From positions 1,426,001 to 1,490,000 of the forward strand of contig JANATG010000009.1 in assembly GCA_029449235.1 (NCBI GenBank): a DNA stretch of 64,000 nucleotides, read 5' to 3'. This DNA is from Linnemannia schmuckeri. Lineage: Eukaryota; Mortierellomycota; Mortierellomycetes; Mortierellales; Mortierellaceae. The translations under genes and the position numbers were made by a program. A model generated the notes under the pieces. That model saw only the letters and a program-made list of their open reading frames with translations, searched no databases and had not been told where the DNA came from. This document shows positions 46,942 to 58,097 of the stretch, piece by piece; the stretch's first letter is position 1, and each line of letters starts with the position of its first letter.

Positions 46942-47324
46942 TCAGAACGAGGATTGACCAGATTCCTGCTGAGACTGGCAACTGGCGGGCTGCTGCTTCT
47001 ACTGCTGACGACCCTGCTGCTGTTGGGACTGCTGCTGATGCCCCTGGGGTTATTCCTGACCGCGGACAAACTGGGCCTGAGCAGAGGCGGTACGGCCTTG
47101 GGGGTATGAAGCCTGGGAGGTCTGCTCGCTATGCTGGCCAGAGGTACATTGATCGGGCTGGGCAGACTGGGTAGAGGCGAACTGGACCGAGGCTTTAGCG
47201 GCGGTGGGATCGTACATGGTTGCCATGCTGCAGTTCTGACCACACTGCTCGGACTGACTGGATTTGGAGACGTTGGAGTCGCAAGCCTGGCTGTTTTGGC
47301 GTTGGTGGAGATGGAGGAAGTCAT
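46942..47324 (-). pseudogene. Broken small Ser/Gln-rich gene
   Basis: Starting at ATG 47324 the codons are strongly biased to C-ending forms (TCC, ATC, ACC, AAC, GCC) for nine codons; then the bias jumps to another frame at the run AAAA near 47291-47295. A single missing A there would join MTSSISTNAK to NSQACDSNVSKSSQSEQCGQ and on to ASAQAQFVRGQE, with TAA at 47050-47052. Beyond the TAA the same frame stays Gln-rich (GHQQQSQQQQGRQQ), meets TAG at 46999-47001, continues, and ends at TGA 46942-46944. A TATA box and an A/C-rich leader lie upstream. Either it is a short gene with one frameshift (possibly a homopolymer sequencing error) ending at the TAA, or a longer Gln-rich gene decayed by C-to-T stops. 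I do not recognise the protein. Confidence 0.5.
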
Positions 47325-48218
47325 GCTATTTTTGTTTTTGCGTTGTGTGTTGAGTTCGGGAGAGTGTGGTTATTTGGTAAAGAGTAGCAGAGGATGGGAA
47401 GCCGACGCCTTTTATATTCACCTCGTCGGCTTTTGCTGCTCTTCTTAAGAACATCTTGGGAACATCGGCTTCTTCACGAACGCGTTTCTTCACTTCACCA
47501 CTCGACGAAATTCTAGGGGCTTGACGTTGTGAAGGCCAAAGAGAAACGTGCCTCAAAACCTTGCTAGCCAAAGAGAACTGTGCCGTCCAAGAAAGTAAAG
47601 TACCATTGAGCAAGATCTAGGACAGAAGACTACCATTGAAGAAGACTACCATTGAAGAAGACCTACTCACATCCCTGCAGGGGCAATAGTGGGTCAGGTC
47701 AAGCACTTTCGCCCTGGATTTGTGTCTGACCCTTTTTTTTCTTTTGCTACTAACGGCCAAAAGGAGAGCAGAAACAAAATACATCGACTGACCAGTAGAA
47801 AGCAGGATCTGGGATGGAACGTAGCCTCTGTTCTATGCACATCCTTCCCCGTAACTTCAAACCCTCTAACAAGCATAGCTCGAAGCCCGTAAAAGATTTG
47901 CTCGTTAACTGGACTATTAACCCGTTTGCCTGTAAGCCATTTGGCTTACTGCGAGATATCCACTATTTTGTGGAACACTCTACAGTGAGGTTCAGGCTTC
48001 CAAGCACGAAACGTTGATTATCCTCAGCAAGTGGCTTAGTGCACCACGTGATGAAAGCGAGTTCTCTGACTTCTCTACGCCTGGCCTGATCCGAATGGAT
48101 TTCCGGTACCTGATCAAACAACGCCCAAAAAAACTGACCGGACTTGCCGACATCGACATCGACATCGAAATCAATAACCACTTACACCAACACATACTAT
48201 TACATATACATATACAAC
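47325..48218. other. Intergenic region between the broken Ser/Gln-rich gene and uS17m
   Basis: Includes the TATA promoter described separately, a short tandem repeat near 47625-47662 (ACTACCATTGAAGAAG, two to three copies), and AT-rich sequence with TATACA repeats at 48200-48216 just before the uS17m start. No gene is supported here. Confidence 0.4.
47410..47416 (-). promoter_or_regulatory. TATA box (TATAAAA) of the small Ser/Gln-rich gene
   Basis: On the minus strand the sequence reads GAATATAAAAGGCG, a consensus TATA element about 90 nt upstream of the ATG at 47324. It is the clearest TATA element I noticed in the window and, with the codon bias, suggests the gene was once highly or inducibly expressed. 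Confidence 0.6.
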
Positions 48219-48701
48219 ATGCGTCAGAACTTTATGGGTGTCGTCGTCGGAACAGCCATGCAGAAGACCATCAAGGTCCGAGTCATGAGCCAGAAAGTCC
48301 ACCCTATCGTCCGCAAGGTAAAGACCACAACAATAACAACAACCACCTAAAAGCGCCGCACAGACAAGGCGCTACTCTAGCAGGCGACAAGGAAGCAGGA
48401 TCAAAGATCAGGACTATTGCCTGGACATGCGGCATAAAGCACCTACTTCGGATATGCCATATGCTTAGTAAATGAACCTGCTATATTTATTTTGCCTGAC
48501 ACTTTTTGTTCACTATTGGACTCTCATGAATATGGATAGACATACAAATCGTTCAAGAACTACCTTGTTCACGATGAGGCATCCAAGTGCAAGCTTGGAG
48601 ATGTTGTTAGGATCGAGGCATGCAGGCCAGTCAGCGCAAGGAAACACTTTTCTGTCGCAGAGATCGTTGCTGCCTCTAAAGTCTGGGAGCACACTAAGTA
48701 A
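48219..48701 (+). CDS. MRPS17: Mitochondrial ribosomal protein uS17m
   Basis: Small-subunit mitoribosome protein that binds 16S-type rRNA. Two exons, 48219-48317 and 48540-48701; 86 aa. The N-terminus MRQNFMGVVVGTAMQKTIKV is the S17 OB-fold signature (GxVVxxxMxKTxxV), and the second exon gives TYKSFKNYLVHDEASKCKLG and DVVRIEACRPVSARKHFSVA, the conserved DxVRIxxxRPxSxxKxF pattern. The protein is short, like bacterial S17, without the long C-terminal extension of budding-yeast Mrps17. No cleavable presequence is evident. Confidence 0.92.
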
Positions 48702-49048
48702 ACTTCGAAAGCAAGCAGTGGATAAATCGACTTTTACAGGACACAGCCAATCAACCATCAATCAGCCATACAACAATCCCGTTATTTTTCAGCATTTTTA
48801 CACAATAAACCGAGAATCATCAGTAATTCGGACCATTTCACGATATAGAAGAGGAGGATGGAGTAATTGAACGCCATCTGGACACGGGAGGAAGCGAAGT
48901 AAGCATTCGAGCAAACGCTGCGGGAGAAAACTTGAAAGAAACAGGAAAGGCAGATTTTATTTAGGGTATCTGGCAGGACAGGCAGAGCAAAATGATAATG
49001 AAGAAAAGAGAACAAGCAAAAAACAGATCACGATAATGACAATGGAGA
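48702..49048. other. Convergent intergenic region, uS17m and LPA acyltransferase
   Basis: Tail-to-tail 3' ends. An AATAAA lies at 48804-48809 for uS17m. No gene is seen. Confidence 0.5.
48804..48809 (+). terminator. Polyadenylation signal AATAAA after uS17m
   Basis: Hexamer 103 nt beyond the stop codon, within a T/A-rich 3' UTR. Confidence 0.4.
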
Positions 49049-50281
49049 TTACTCCTTGGCTGTCCGTCTCTGCTTCAGGCCTTCGTCGATCGTGCCTTCT
49101 GCAACAGCAGTCGAGGAACCAGTGGAATTTGAGGCGGAGGAGACAGAGTGGTCCATCTCCTTCAAGCTCTTAAGCATGACAGCACGCGTCCGCTCCATCA
49201 AGTCGTTGACATCGTCGACGGTCATTCCTGTGGTGGGGATAGGCTCAAGAACTCTGATCTCCAGCTCTCCTCCGGGGAACGAGCGGCTGGCAGAGTCGTA
49301 GATGTTTGAGTACCCCGCGGCAACGATGGGCATGATGGGCTGCTGAGACTGGATTGCCAAATGGAAAGCACCCTTCTTGAAGGGCAACAGATAGGCTGTT
49401 TCCAAACGCGAGCGAGTCCCCTCAGGGAAGATCCAGATGCCAGACTATTGGAATTGAAGGAGATGTGTTGGTAAGCTACAATGTCAGAGAAGGACGAAGA
49501 GTCATTCGGATATTTGTGACTGCAAACATTACGTTGTGCTTCTTCATATTGGTAACGGCTTGAGTGGTCGATTCAATGGCTTTCTTGTGGTTCTTGCGGT
49601 CGATGAAGATTGCATTGCTCAGAGTCACTAGATTACCACGAGGCAAAAATACGAGATTTCGCTGGTCAGTACAATAGGACACTTACGCCTCCACAAATCC
49701 ACAAAAAGAGCATGTCAGAATCATGGATCAAGATAACAATAAGGACTTACTAAAGATACCAAGGAAAGGAAAGTACTGCAGCTCCTTCTTGGCCATAACA
49801 ACACAGTGCTTTGGAAAGACTCGTCCAAGAATCATCATGTCCATTGAGCTCTGATGGTTGCAGACAACAATAGCTGGGTACTTTTCCAGATGCTCCTCTC
49901 CTGAAACCTTGAAGGTCACACCACAGGGATAAGAAGCAATGAAGGAAAAGATCCGAGCGACCACAAAGTTGATCTCATGTCTCCTGTTGAGAAGCGCAAA
50001 CACGATGGAGATAAAGCATCCGACGATCGACATGATAAAAGTTGCAATAAGGACGACGCCACACTTGGTCACAAACTGGATCTTTTGGGGGAGGACAGCC
50101 AAGAGTCGAGGTAAGGCCAGGATGAAGGCAGGGACAGCGATGAGACCCCATGGGATTGTTGACTCTAAATGATGAAGAAGCAGAGACAATTGCGTGTTAG
50201 TCCATTGGCACATTCTTTGGTTGATAGATTGTAGTCCTTCGTCATGCTCTTTATATGTGCATCGAACGTACCTGAGGACAT
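49049..50281 (-). CDS. SLC1: 1-acyl-sn-glycerol-3-phosphate acyltransferase (LPAAT, Slc1 type)
   Basis: Makes phosphatidic acid from lysophosphatidic acid and acyl-CoA in the ER, a core step of glycerolipid synthesis. Exons on the minus strand: 50272-50281 (10 nt, MSS plus one base), 49751-50164, 49533-49627, 49049-49444; 304 aa. Two hydrophobic segments occupy residues 10-65. The acyltransferase motifs are intact: block I VVCNHQSSMD (His107, Asp112), then PFLGIFMTLSNAIFIDRKN, block III IWIFPEGTRS (about 178-185) and a Pro-containing block IV (QQPIMPIVAAGYSN). The C-terminus is Ser-rich and charged. The tiny first exon is supported by phase (G|AG gives Glu) and by good donor and acceptor sites. 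Confidence 0.9.
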
Positions 50282-51307
50282 GATCTGGATATATAATATG
50301 TTTTAAAGGAGGAAAGGCAATAACGAAGAGTGAAGTCAATGAGAAGGATAATGAGAGAGGGTCGAGCGTTAGACAAAGAGTCGAGAATGACATTTTTTGA
50401 ACATTGCGGTAGTATGTTGGGTGTGTGCTAATGCGATAAGCAGGGTGGGCAATCCCAAAATAGGTTTTTGCTGGTCCTTTCAGGCACAAACAAACAAAAG
50501 GGTTGAATAGCTAAGCATAGCATTGACTTCGTAATTGACTTGATGATATGGGTATGGGTAAAGAGGGTGCAATTAGGCTTTTACCTGAGGGTCAAGAAGA
50601 AAGAGAAAAGGGGAGAGAAAGAGAGAGTGGCAGGCAACAATGAATGAGTGAGTGAATGAAGGGAGTGAATGAGAGTGAGATGAGGAATGGAGAAGGGAGA
50701 AGAAAGAAAAAAAAGAAGAAAGAAAAGGAAAGAAACTTTCCGACCTTTTATTATTCCATTTCCATTTGATCAAAAGGGTCCAACGGCCATTTTTCTTTGA
50801 CAAGGAGTGAAGGGGTTCAGGGAGACGTGAAACGGCTCTTATTATCCTACTCTTTTACACTCACAATCTGGCGCCATCGTTCGTCCGATGTTCAATGTAA
50901 TACGCTTTCCTTTTCCAACAACTCTCCCACCACCTCGTTCTCACTCTATCTCACTCTCACATGCCTGCGGGGTTAAAGCTGAGCACTCTCTTTATTTCGA
51001 TCAAAGCCCTAAGAGCGAGGACCCAGCGACCATTTTCGCAGCTCTCAAAAATCATATCAAACTGACTGGGCATTTTTTTTTTTTTTTTTTCATTTCTTCG
51101 GCCAAAGCCACCGATGAGGAGGACTGCCAACTTGACCGCGCCTGCCTTGGAGACTTTGCCACCCTCGCACATACTGCGAATCATTACTCTTCAGCATCAG
51201 CAACACTCACCCATCAACACAAGTACTCTACCAGACAGGACAAGGACTCCCACGACCGGATACAAAAGACAGAAAACTAACACGACGCATCCATACACAC
51301 CGGAGCC
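50282..51307. promoter_or_regulatory. Divergent promoter region, LPA acyltransferase / SNU66
   Basis: About 1 kb. The region 50600-50740 is purine-rich on the + strand (C/T-rich for the minus-strand gene), and 50840-50990 is C/T-rich for SNU66. A 22-nt T run lies at 51069-51090. No gene is supported. Confidence 0.45.
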
Positions 51308-54276
51308 ATGTCGGAAATATCGGCTTCCATCGAAGAGACAAAGTACTCACGCTGCACTTGTTTTTTTAATGCAAACAACTGTTTGATCAGCACCTTCCTA
51401 AGAGGCAACAGACACTAACCCATTCAACACTCATGGTTTTGTTTTACTTTCTTTATTAGCCGGATTCGTTTGAGCCTAGGTCTCAAACCTCTGAAGGTTG
51501 GTCCGGAGACAAGTTCTGCTCAGATAGCAGAGGACAATATGAAGCGACATCGCGAAGACGAGGCCAAGAAGGCACACGAGAACAAGGTCAAGAGCAGGAT
51601 CGCAAAGTCCAAGAACAAACTCGAACTCAACAAGACCATGGCAGGAAAGGGGCTAGGCGAGGCCAGCGACGATGACGACGACGGTGATCTCTACAAATGG
51701 ACCATGAAATCGCGTAAGAAAGAGAAGGAGCGTCAAGCCGCTGTCGCAGCCAAACGGGAGAAGGAACTTCAAGAACTTGATGAGGCGTACCAGGCCGAAT
51801 ACGATGAGGATCAGCTTGCTGGACTTCGGGTTGGTCACGATATGAGCGACTTTGCAGAGGGCGAGGAGCGAATTCTAACACTCAAGGACAGCACCATTTT
51901 AGAGAACGAGGAGGAAGGAGATGAGTTGATCAACATTCAGATGACGGAGCAACAAAGGTTAGAAAAGAACCTGGAGAACAAGAAGAAGAAGAATCGGCCT
52001 GTCTATTCAGCCTACGACGATGACGAGTTCACATCGGGAAAGAAGAAAAACCTTCTCTCTCAGTACGATGAGGTCTTAGGAACTGAACAGGGTAACGATG
52101 GATTTGTCATTGGCAAGGCCAGGAAAATCAACCGTGGTGGAACAGAAGGCTTGGGAGAAACCAGCTCAGACAATGGAGGATTGACCGCCAAGGAGATCAT
52201 GAACCAAAAGCTCAAAGAGTCTGCTATCGCCCTGACCTACAACAGTAAGCATCGTCGTTCTGGATTCTTCGTGCTAGCAATGCGATGTTTTCGACTTTTC
52301 AGTCATTTTTACTAACGTTGCCTTGCTTACTTCTGGTTTTTATGAATAGAAACACAACAAGCCCAGGATTACTATACCAAGGATGAGGCCGAGATCACAT
52401 TCAAGAAATCAAAGGTATTTATCAATATGCGTCAGTCATGCTTGTGGTTTGACAAGAGTACTTACGCGCAGTCTCTAACGCTCATTCTGTTATTGTTTTG
52501 TATATATTAGAAAAAGAAAAAGTCGAGATCAAGAAAAGCTGACAACTGGGATGAAGAGGGCGATCGGGATGGCGAGACCATGGAAATCGAGAGGCCTGAG
52601 CCAGTGGATATCTCTGAGCTGAACTTTGTCGATGACGAGGATTTGCAGGCATCACTGGCCAAGGCGCGTCGTCTCGCAACGAAAAAGACTATCAAGAAGC
52701 TGACCCCCGAGCAGATTGCCAAAAACCGTAAGCATCCTTGTCGTTTTCTATGATACACCTTTTTGAGCACAACTGGACACTCAATATCATTGCGCAGTTT
52801 GTTGATCAAAGATATCTTTTTGTTTTTTTTCTAATGTTCTAGTCGCAGAAAGCAAGGCCATGGAAGTAGAAGAAGATGTCAGCGAGAGAGGAGGACTGAT
52901 CATTTCGGATGTGTCAGAGTTCGTTTCGAACCTTGCGTCGTCGTCGGCTGTCCAAATTGCTCCAGCTCGCCCAACGCAGCCTACCAGGGAAGACAGTCCT
53001 GAATCTGCGTCTACTTCGTCTCCCGCCGTTGTGGAAAAGGTGCAGGAAGACACAGTGATGGAGGAGACGAAGGAGGAAGCAGAAGAAGACAATTTCAGAT
53101 CAAGGACGAGAGCAGAATCGGAGGAGGCCGAGGACATCGCCATGAAGGAGAGTAATGAGAGCGAACAAGCTGAACCTGTATGTATATTTCATTTTGTGTC
53201 ATTATGATATTTACGCGTGTTTCCACCAGCATGTTTTTGTTCAACGTTGGTGGTACTAACATTTTCATAATTTTACGTCTGAATTTACTTCTGTAGGAGA
53301 CTGTACTTGCCGAGGAGCCATTGGTCAGCAGAGGGTTGGGATCGACACTCGCATTGCTGAAGCAAAAGGGTGCCCTCGAAGTGGGCAACGCAGAGCAGGC
53401 AGAGAGAGCCAAGATTCAATCAGAGCGTGCCAAGTGGCTGGCTGAGGCTCGACTTCGGGAAGCCAGGCTGGCCAAGGAAATGGCTCAGGCAAAGGCCCGC
53501 GACAAGGAGAAGGTCAGGGACAAGAACTACTCTATTCGTGATCGTGATAGGGATCGCGAGTATGAGAACCAACGGAGAGAGCAGCAGTTGCTGGACGAGC
53601 GCGAGGCCCGCATGAAGAACTATCAGCCCGATATCAAGCTGGAGTACATTGACGATAGTGGTAACCGTTTAAACACCAAGGAGGCCTTCCGTCAGCTTAG
53701 TCACGCTTTCCACGGAAAGACATCGGGCAAGATGAAGACTGAGAAGCGCATGAAGAAGCTGGAGGACGAGAGGCGATTGATGAGCATGAGCAGTACAGAT
53801 ACTCCTCTCGGCATGGCCTCAGCCTTCCAGGAGCGGCAAAAGGCTGCCGGATCCGCCCATATTGTTCTCGCTGTCGGAAACCGCAAGTATGTATCTCATT
53901 TATTGCTCTTTATTGAATTAGTGTGTATGAAGATTGCAATTTTGTTTTATTGCAGCTTAGGGATTGATCTAATATTTTCTTTACCTTGTTTTTCCACCAA
54001 TCTAGCGCTGTACCTTCAAGTCTGACTTCATCCACCGTTGGTGGCACTATTTCGACTCTTGCTTCAGGGTCAGGTTCAGGCACAGCATCAGCAGCCACAT
54101 CCAAGAGCCAACCCTCTTCATTCTCAGCCCCAAGTCAAAATGCCCAGGCGACAATGTCGATCTCTGGAGTACATGCCCCTAACCGTGAGAAGGTTGCGTT
54201 CGGTTTGAAGCGCAAGGCGGAAGCAGCACCCGGATCCAACCCTGAAGAAAGCGCGCCCAAAAAGACTCGGAACTGA
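51308..54276 (+). CDS. SNU66: Snu66/SART1, U4/U6.U5 tri-snRNP splicing factor
   Basis: Needed to assemble and recruit the tri-snRNP to the spliceosome in the nucleus. Exons: 51308-51342, 51460-52244, 52350-52414, 52511-52727, 52843-53177, 53297-53886, 54006-54276; 765 aa. The N-terminal SIEETNRIRLSLGLKPLKVG is the signature of the family. Then come a Lys/Arg/Glu coiled coil, DDDGDLYKWTMKSRKKEKER, GLRVGHDMSDFAEGEERILT and LKDSTILENEEEGDELINIQ, the long acidic-basic middle, and near the C-terminus NYQPDIKLEYIDDSGNRLNT, KEAFRQLSHAFHGKTSGKMK, typical of the SART1 C-terminal domain. The end is Ser-rich with KKTRN. The small first exon (35 nt) is fixed by phase: AA|C gives the Asn of EETN. Confidence 0.92.
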
Positions 54277-54301
54277 TTTCATTCTTTTCCCGCATCAAAG
54301 G

Positions 54302-54307
54302 AATAAA
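54302..54307 (+). terminator. Polyadenylation signal AATAAA after SNU66
   Basis: Hexamer 26 nt beyond the stop, only about 100 nt upstream of the next gene's start, so the two genes are tightly spaced head-to-tail. Confidence 0.45.
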
Positions 54308-54403
54308 AAAGCTCCCTTTTTGACAACCGACCGTTCGGGCCAAGTTCGAAATCATGATATTTCGACAGTCACGACTGTATGTTTTTTGTTTTTTTTTCCA
54401 GGA

Positions 54404-55827
54404 ATGGTTGCATCAACTTTGACCATCCCATTGGACCAAATGGCATCAGTTTTCTTGCGCACACTCGCTCGTCAGACTACCATCGTTAGGACAGGAGTCT
54501 CAACGGCATCATGGCCAAACACGTTGTCGAGCGTCTTCAAGGTTGGTCAACTTCAAACCAGTCGAGTCCAGGATGTTTACAGGACACAACACTTTAGAAC
54601 CGCCAGTCTCGCGAGCCATCTCACTCGCTATCCCGGCGTCGTTGGGTCCCTACCACAGCTTCAACAGCGAGGATTTGCATCTCGCAAGGAGAGTGCCGTA
54701 GCAGAAGCAAACGACAGTGATTCAGGATTAGACGAGGAGTTCCGGGACGATAACGGCATGACGCTGAAAGACCGCGAGAAGATCGAGAACTGGGCCAAAG
54801 GGTTTACGAAAGAGTCGATTCCTAAGGGACTCTTGACCCTCAATTTCGTCCGCGCCAGTGGACCCGGTGGACAGAATGTCAACAAAGGTTCGCTGCTCAT
54901 TTCATTCTGGACACTCTCAGGAAGTCCTCGAAGAAATTTTGTGCTCTAGATCGAGATTGGACTTTGCTAGAGATGTAAGATGTACTGATGGCATGGATTT
55001 GATCTTTATGATGCACGACTTACTACCTGAAATAGTGAATACCAAGGTGGATATGCGATTTGTTGTGGATGACGCGCTTTGGTTGCCAGAATACGTTCGC
55101 GACCGGCTAAAGTCAGAGGTAAAAAAGAACGTCGATGATGAACGACGAGACGACGACTATTTTGCAAGATGCAATGCAAGGCATGAATATGCAGCCCATG
55201 CAAACCCCTCCAACGACAAGAACCCCCTTAGCATGGAGGTGTATAGTAACAGAGCCCCATCAATCATTTAATTTGGGATATTCATTTATCTTCAATACCC
55301 TTTCTAGGAATCCAACAGGGTTAATAAGAACGGAGAGTACGTCTTAACGTCGGACAGGAAACGGACACAGATGGCCAATTTGGATGATTGCATGGATAAA
55401 TTGCACGAGATCCTGCTCAAGATGGCCGAGCTCCCCAAGTTGCCTGACGCCGAGACCTTGGAAAGACTCGAGAGAATGTAAGTACTATTTGAGGCGTAAG
55501 AGTGTGTTTTGTTTTGAGTGGTTCTGAAGGTGGACATGCTACATGAGAGGAGGAAGTGTAGTCAATTCTACTACAATTCTCCATCCCCTTGATAGCCCCT
55601 TGGAAACTGTGGGAAAGTGGAAAAGAAGTTGTTAATCAAGAGCAGCCTCTCTGGTCGTGTGTATGCCTTATTTTTGTTGTTTCTGTGACAAACCCGTTTT
55701 TCCTGTATGCCGCTAACATTTCATGTACCTCTTGTGCAGTAAAAAAGCAGGAAATAATCGACGCAAAGTCAACAAGCAGTTCCAGTCGCAGAAGAAGTCT
55801 AGTCGACGCGTCAGCAGAGACGATTAG
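54404..55827 (+). CDS. MRPL58: Mitochondrial peptidyl-tRNA hydrolase/release factor, ICT1 (mL62) type
   Basis: Hydrolyses peptidyl-tRNA on stalled mitoribosomes. Exons: 54404-54887, 55036-55118, 55308-55477, 55740-55827; 274 aa. The first roughly 90 residues are Arg/Ser/Thr-rich without acidic residues up to the Asp/Glu linker, consistent with a mitochondrial presequence. Translation may start at 54404 or 54440 (MASVFLRTLARQTT); a polypyrimidine-CAG just before 54404 could be a 5' UTR intron acceptor. The RF-1 domain follows, with the catalytic GGQ (about 155-157) in RASGPGGQNVNK, then VNTKVDMRFVVDDALWLPEY, ESNRVNKNGEYVLTSDRKRT, and a basic Arg/Lys/Ser tail (KKAGNNRRKVNKQFQSQKKS), the ribosome-anchoring tail of ICT1-type factors. 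There are no codon-recognition domains, so it is not a classical release factor. Confidence 0.88.
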
Positions 55828-58052
55828 AGGGGTGCAGCCAGCCTGATATAGCCCTTCGCCGAGGGAAGGGAGAGGACAGTAGCCTTTCGTACTTTTTCCA
55901 ATGTATTTTTATTAGCTATCATGCGTTTGTTTGCTTCTTCTCCACCTTTTTTCTTTCTTTTTCTTTTTCATTTCGCAATGACCTTTTGATAGAGCCCTTA
56001 CCCCAGTTTTTTTCTTTTTCTATTTCTTTTTCTTTTTCTTTGTTGTTGCCTTTCTTTGCATAATAAACCATCGTTCGTGTTCACAAGACAGAAAAACTTG
56101 AGCTTATTTTAGCTTTATCCTCTCTATTTCCTTTCCTTTTTGACATCGGACTTGGCTTCAAGGTCATTGCGTTTCCGTCGTGAACTTCTCGGCCTTCTAA
56201 ATCACTTTCCTGAAAAAAGGCAACTAGGAAAAAAGCATAGATTTATGCCCTAGACAAGCTACTATTGATATCACGCCCGCTCATATCCTTCCACACCTTG
56301 CTTGATTTTTTGTTAGTCCACTGCTGAATTTTTTTTTTTCCTATCAAGTGCACAATCGCCTCCTTAATCGGGGCTAAGACCCTTCTGTTTTGCTACTTTG
56401 ACGTCTTTGCTCTCGTCAATGTCAATTGATACCCAAACCCCTTTTTCTGAACTAATAAAAGGCATTTCAATTCCCCTTCACCGGATCCAATGCCCTCCTT
56501 CATTATTTCCCATGAAGATACTTGATTCCGCCGAAAGCATGAACACAAAACGCAAGGGCAGCAAAGTGAAGAAGGATTAGGGTTAGACTCAGAGGGAGAC
56601 CAGGCCAAGCGGATGGGCTTCCGTCACCTCCACCCGCCCCAAGACAACATACATGTACATGACACGCACCATGCTTAGTGATTCTAGCACCTTTCCTCTG
56701 GTTGATTTATTTTTCTTTTGGCTCTTGTTGTTGTGTATTGCCTTTCGTTGAGATGAGCCCTTTTTGCCTTTTTATTTTTCTGGCCAGTTGGATGTCTTTC
56801 CATGGAATAGAAAAAAATAGAAAAAGAAGGGGAAACTTGGAAGGGAGGAGGAATAGAAAAAATCTGGGAAGCTACCCGATGAGATAGTACGCCCGTTTGC
56901 TGCCCTTCTCACCCTTCCTTTGCCATTTATTGTTGTGTTGCCAAAACGGCGACCATGTTTCAACACCATACGGGATGGGGACGGGCGTTAGAGTTTGGTT
57001 TTTTGTTGGAATATGTCCACTTCCCACATCAAAACAAAGCAAAAGGTACGAAGCAACACTTACGCTTAACCTTATTCATACTCAAACGGGGAGGGGAGAG
57101 GGGGTTTGGACCACCTTTACATGTGCTTCAACTCTGTATTTGAGCTGAAGTAAAAGTAAGCCAAATCAAAGACCACAGAACAAACGCTGGGCGGACGTTG
57201 TTTCTTTGCATATGACAAAAAAAAATACACAAGGCAGAACTGCAGAGTAAGAGTCTGCTGCCATGTCGCATATTATAATAGAAATATGTGGTGCAAGCAA
57301 AGCAGACTGCTGCCATTTTGGAACATGGGCAGGAGGGAGTGGGGTGTCAGAAAGGCATACATACGCCCATGATAAATAACGGCATGCAATGCATGAATTA
57401 AAGACGTGTACAGGTACACCACATCGTACCCTAACGGCTCAAGTGCAGGAGGTCAAACTATTTTATTTTGTGCGACCCAGGTGGCCATAAGTTTGGCCAC
57501 AATAAGAGGACATAAGGAGGAGACAGAAGGACGATTGGGGAAGCAGGCGCAGGCGCAGAGCCGACATCTCACGAGAGGTGGGGAGGGGGAAGAGAAAGAG
57601 AAATGACGAGAAAATGAAGAGATGACCGAGAATAGTTTCAGTGTGCTTTGACCTGTTATCTCTTGACCCACCATAAAAGGAGGAGAGACGATGATGTTGA
57701 GAGTAGGGAATGGGATGTGCGTGCATGAAGTTTGTGTTTCCTCTCTTTTGAGTTTTTTCCTTCCCGGGGCCGTTCCGGAGCTCTCATATTTACTGGTGCT
57801 TGCTTGTTTGTCTTTGTTTTCCTTTGTTTTGTTTAGTTATTTGTTAATTGTTGATGTCGGTTGGTTGGTTGGTTGGCTGACCGGTGCCGCTTTATTGTTT
57901 GTTACGCTTCGCTCCATGCTACCAATTCAAGCATCACATCCACCTGCCAACCTGCCTCTCAACTCCTTCTCTCCACCCCAATCTTGCATTTGAATACTCC
58001 ATTTTTGTAAACCGCCCATCAAGTTTAATTTTTAGGCACCATCCATATCGGC

Positions 58053-58097
<45 letters not shown>

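Noticed and set aside
35052..47324. Stop-codon reassignment (UAG/UAA as Gln) to explain the in-frame stops.
   Set aside because: Other genes in the window end properly at TAA, TAG and TGA (for example TAG for the DHHC, UPF0652, HAM1-like and ICT1 genes), and the two broken loci also carry frameshifts.
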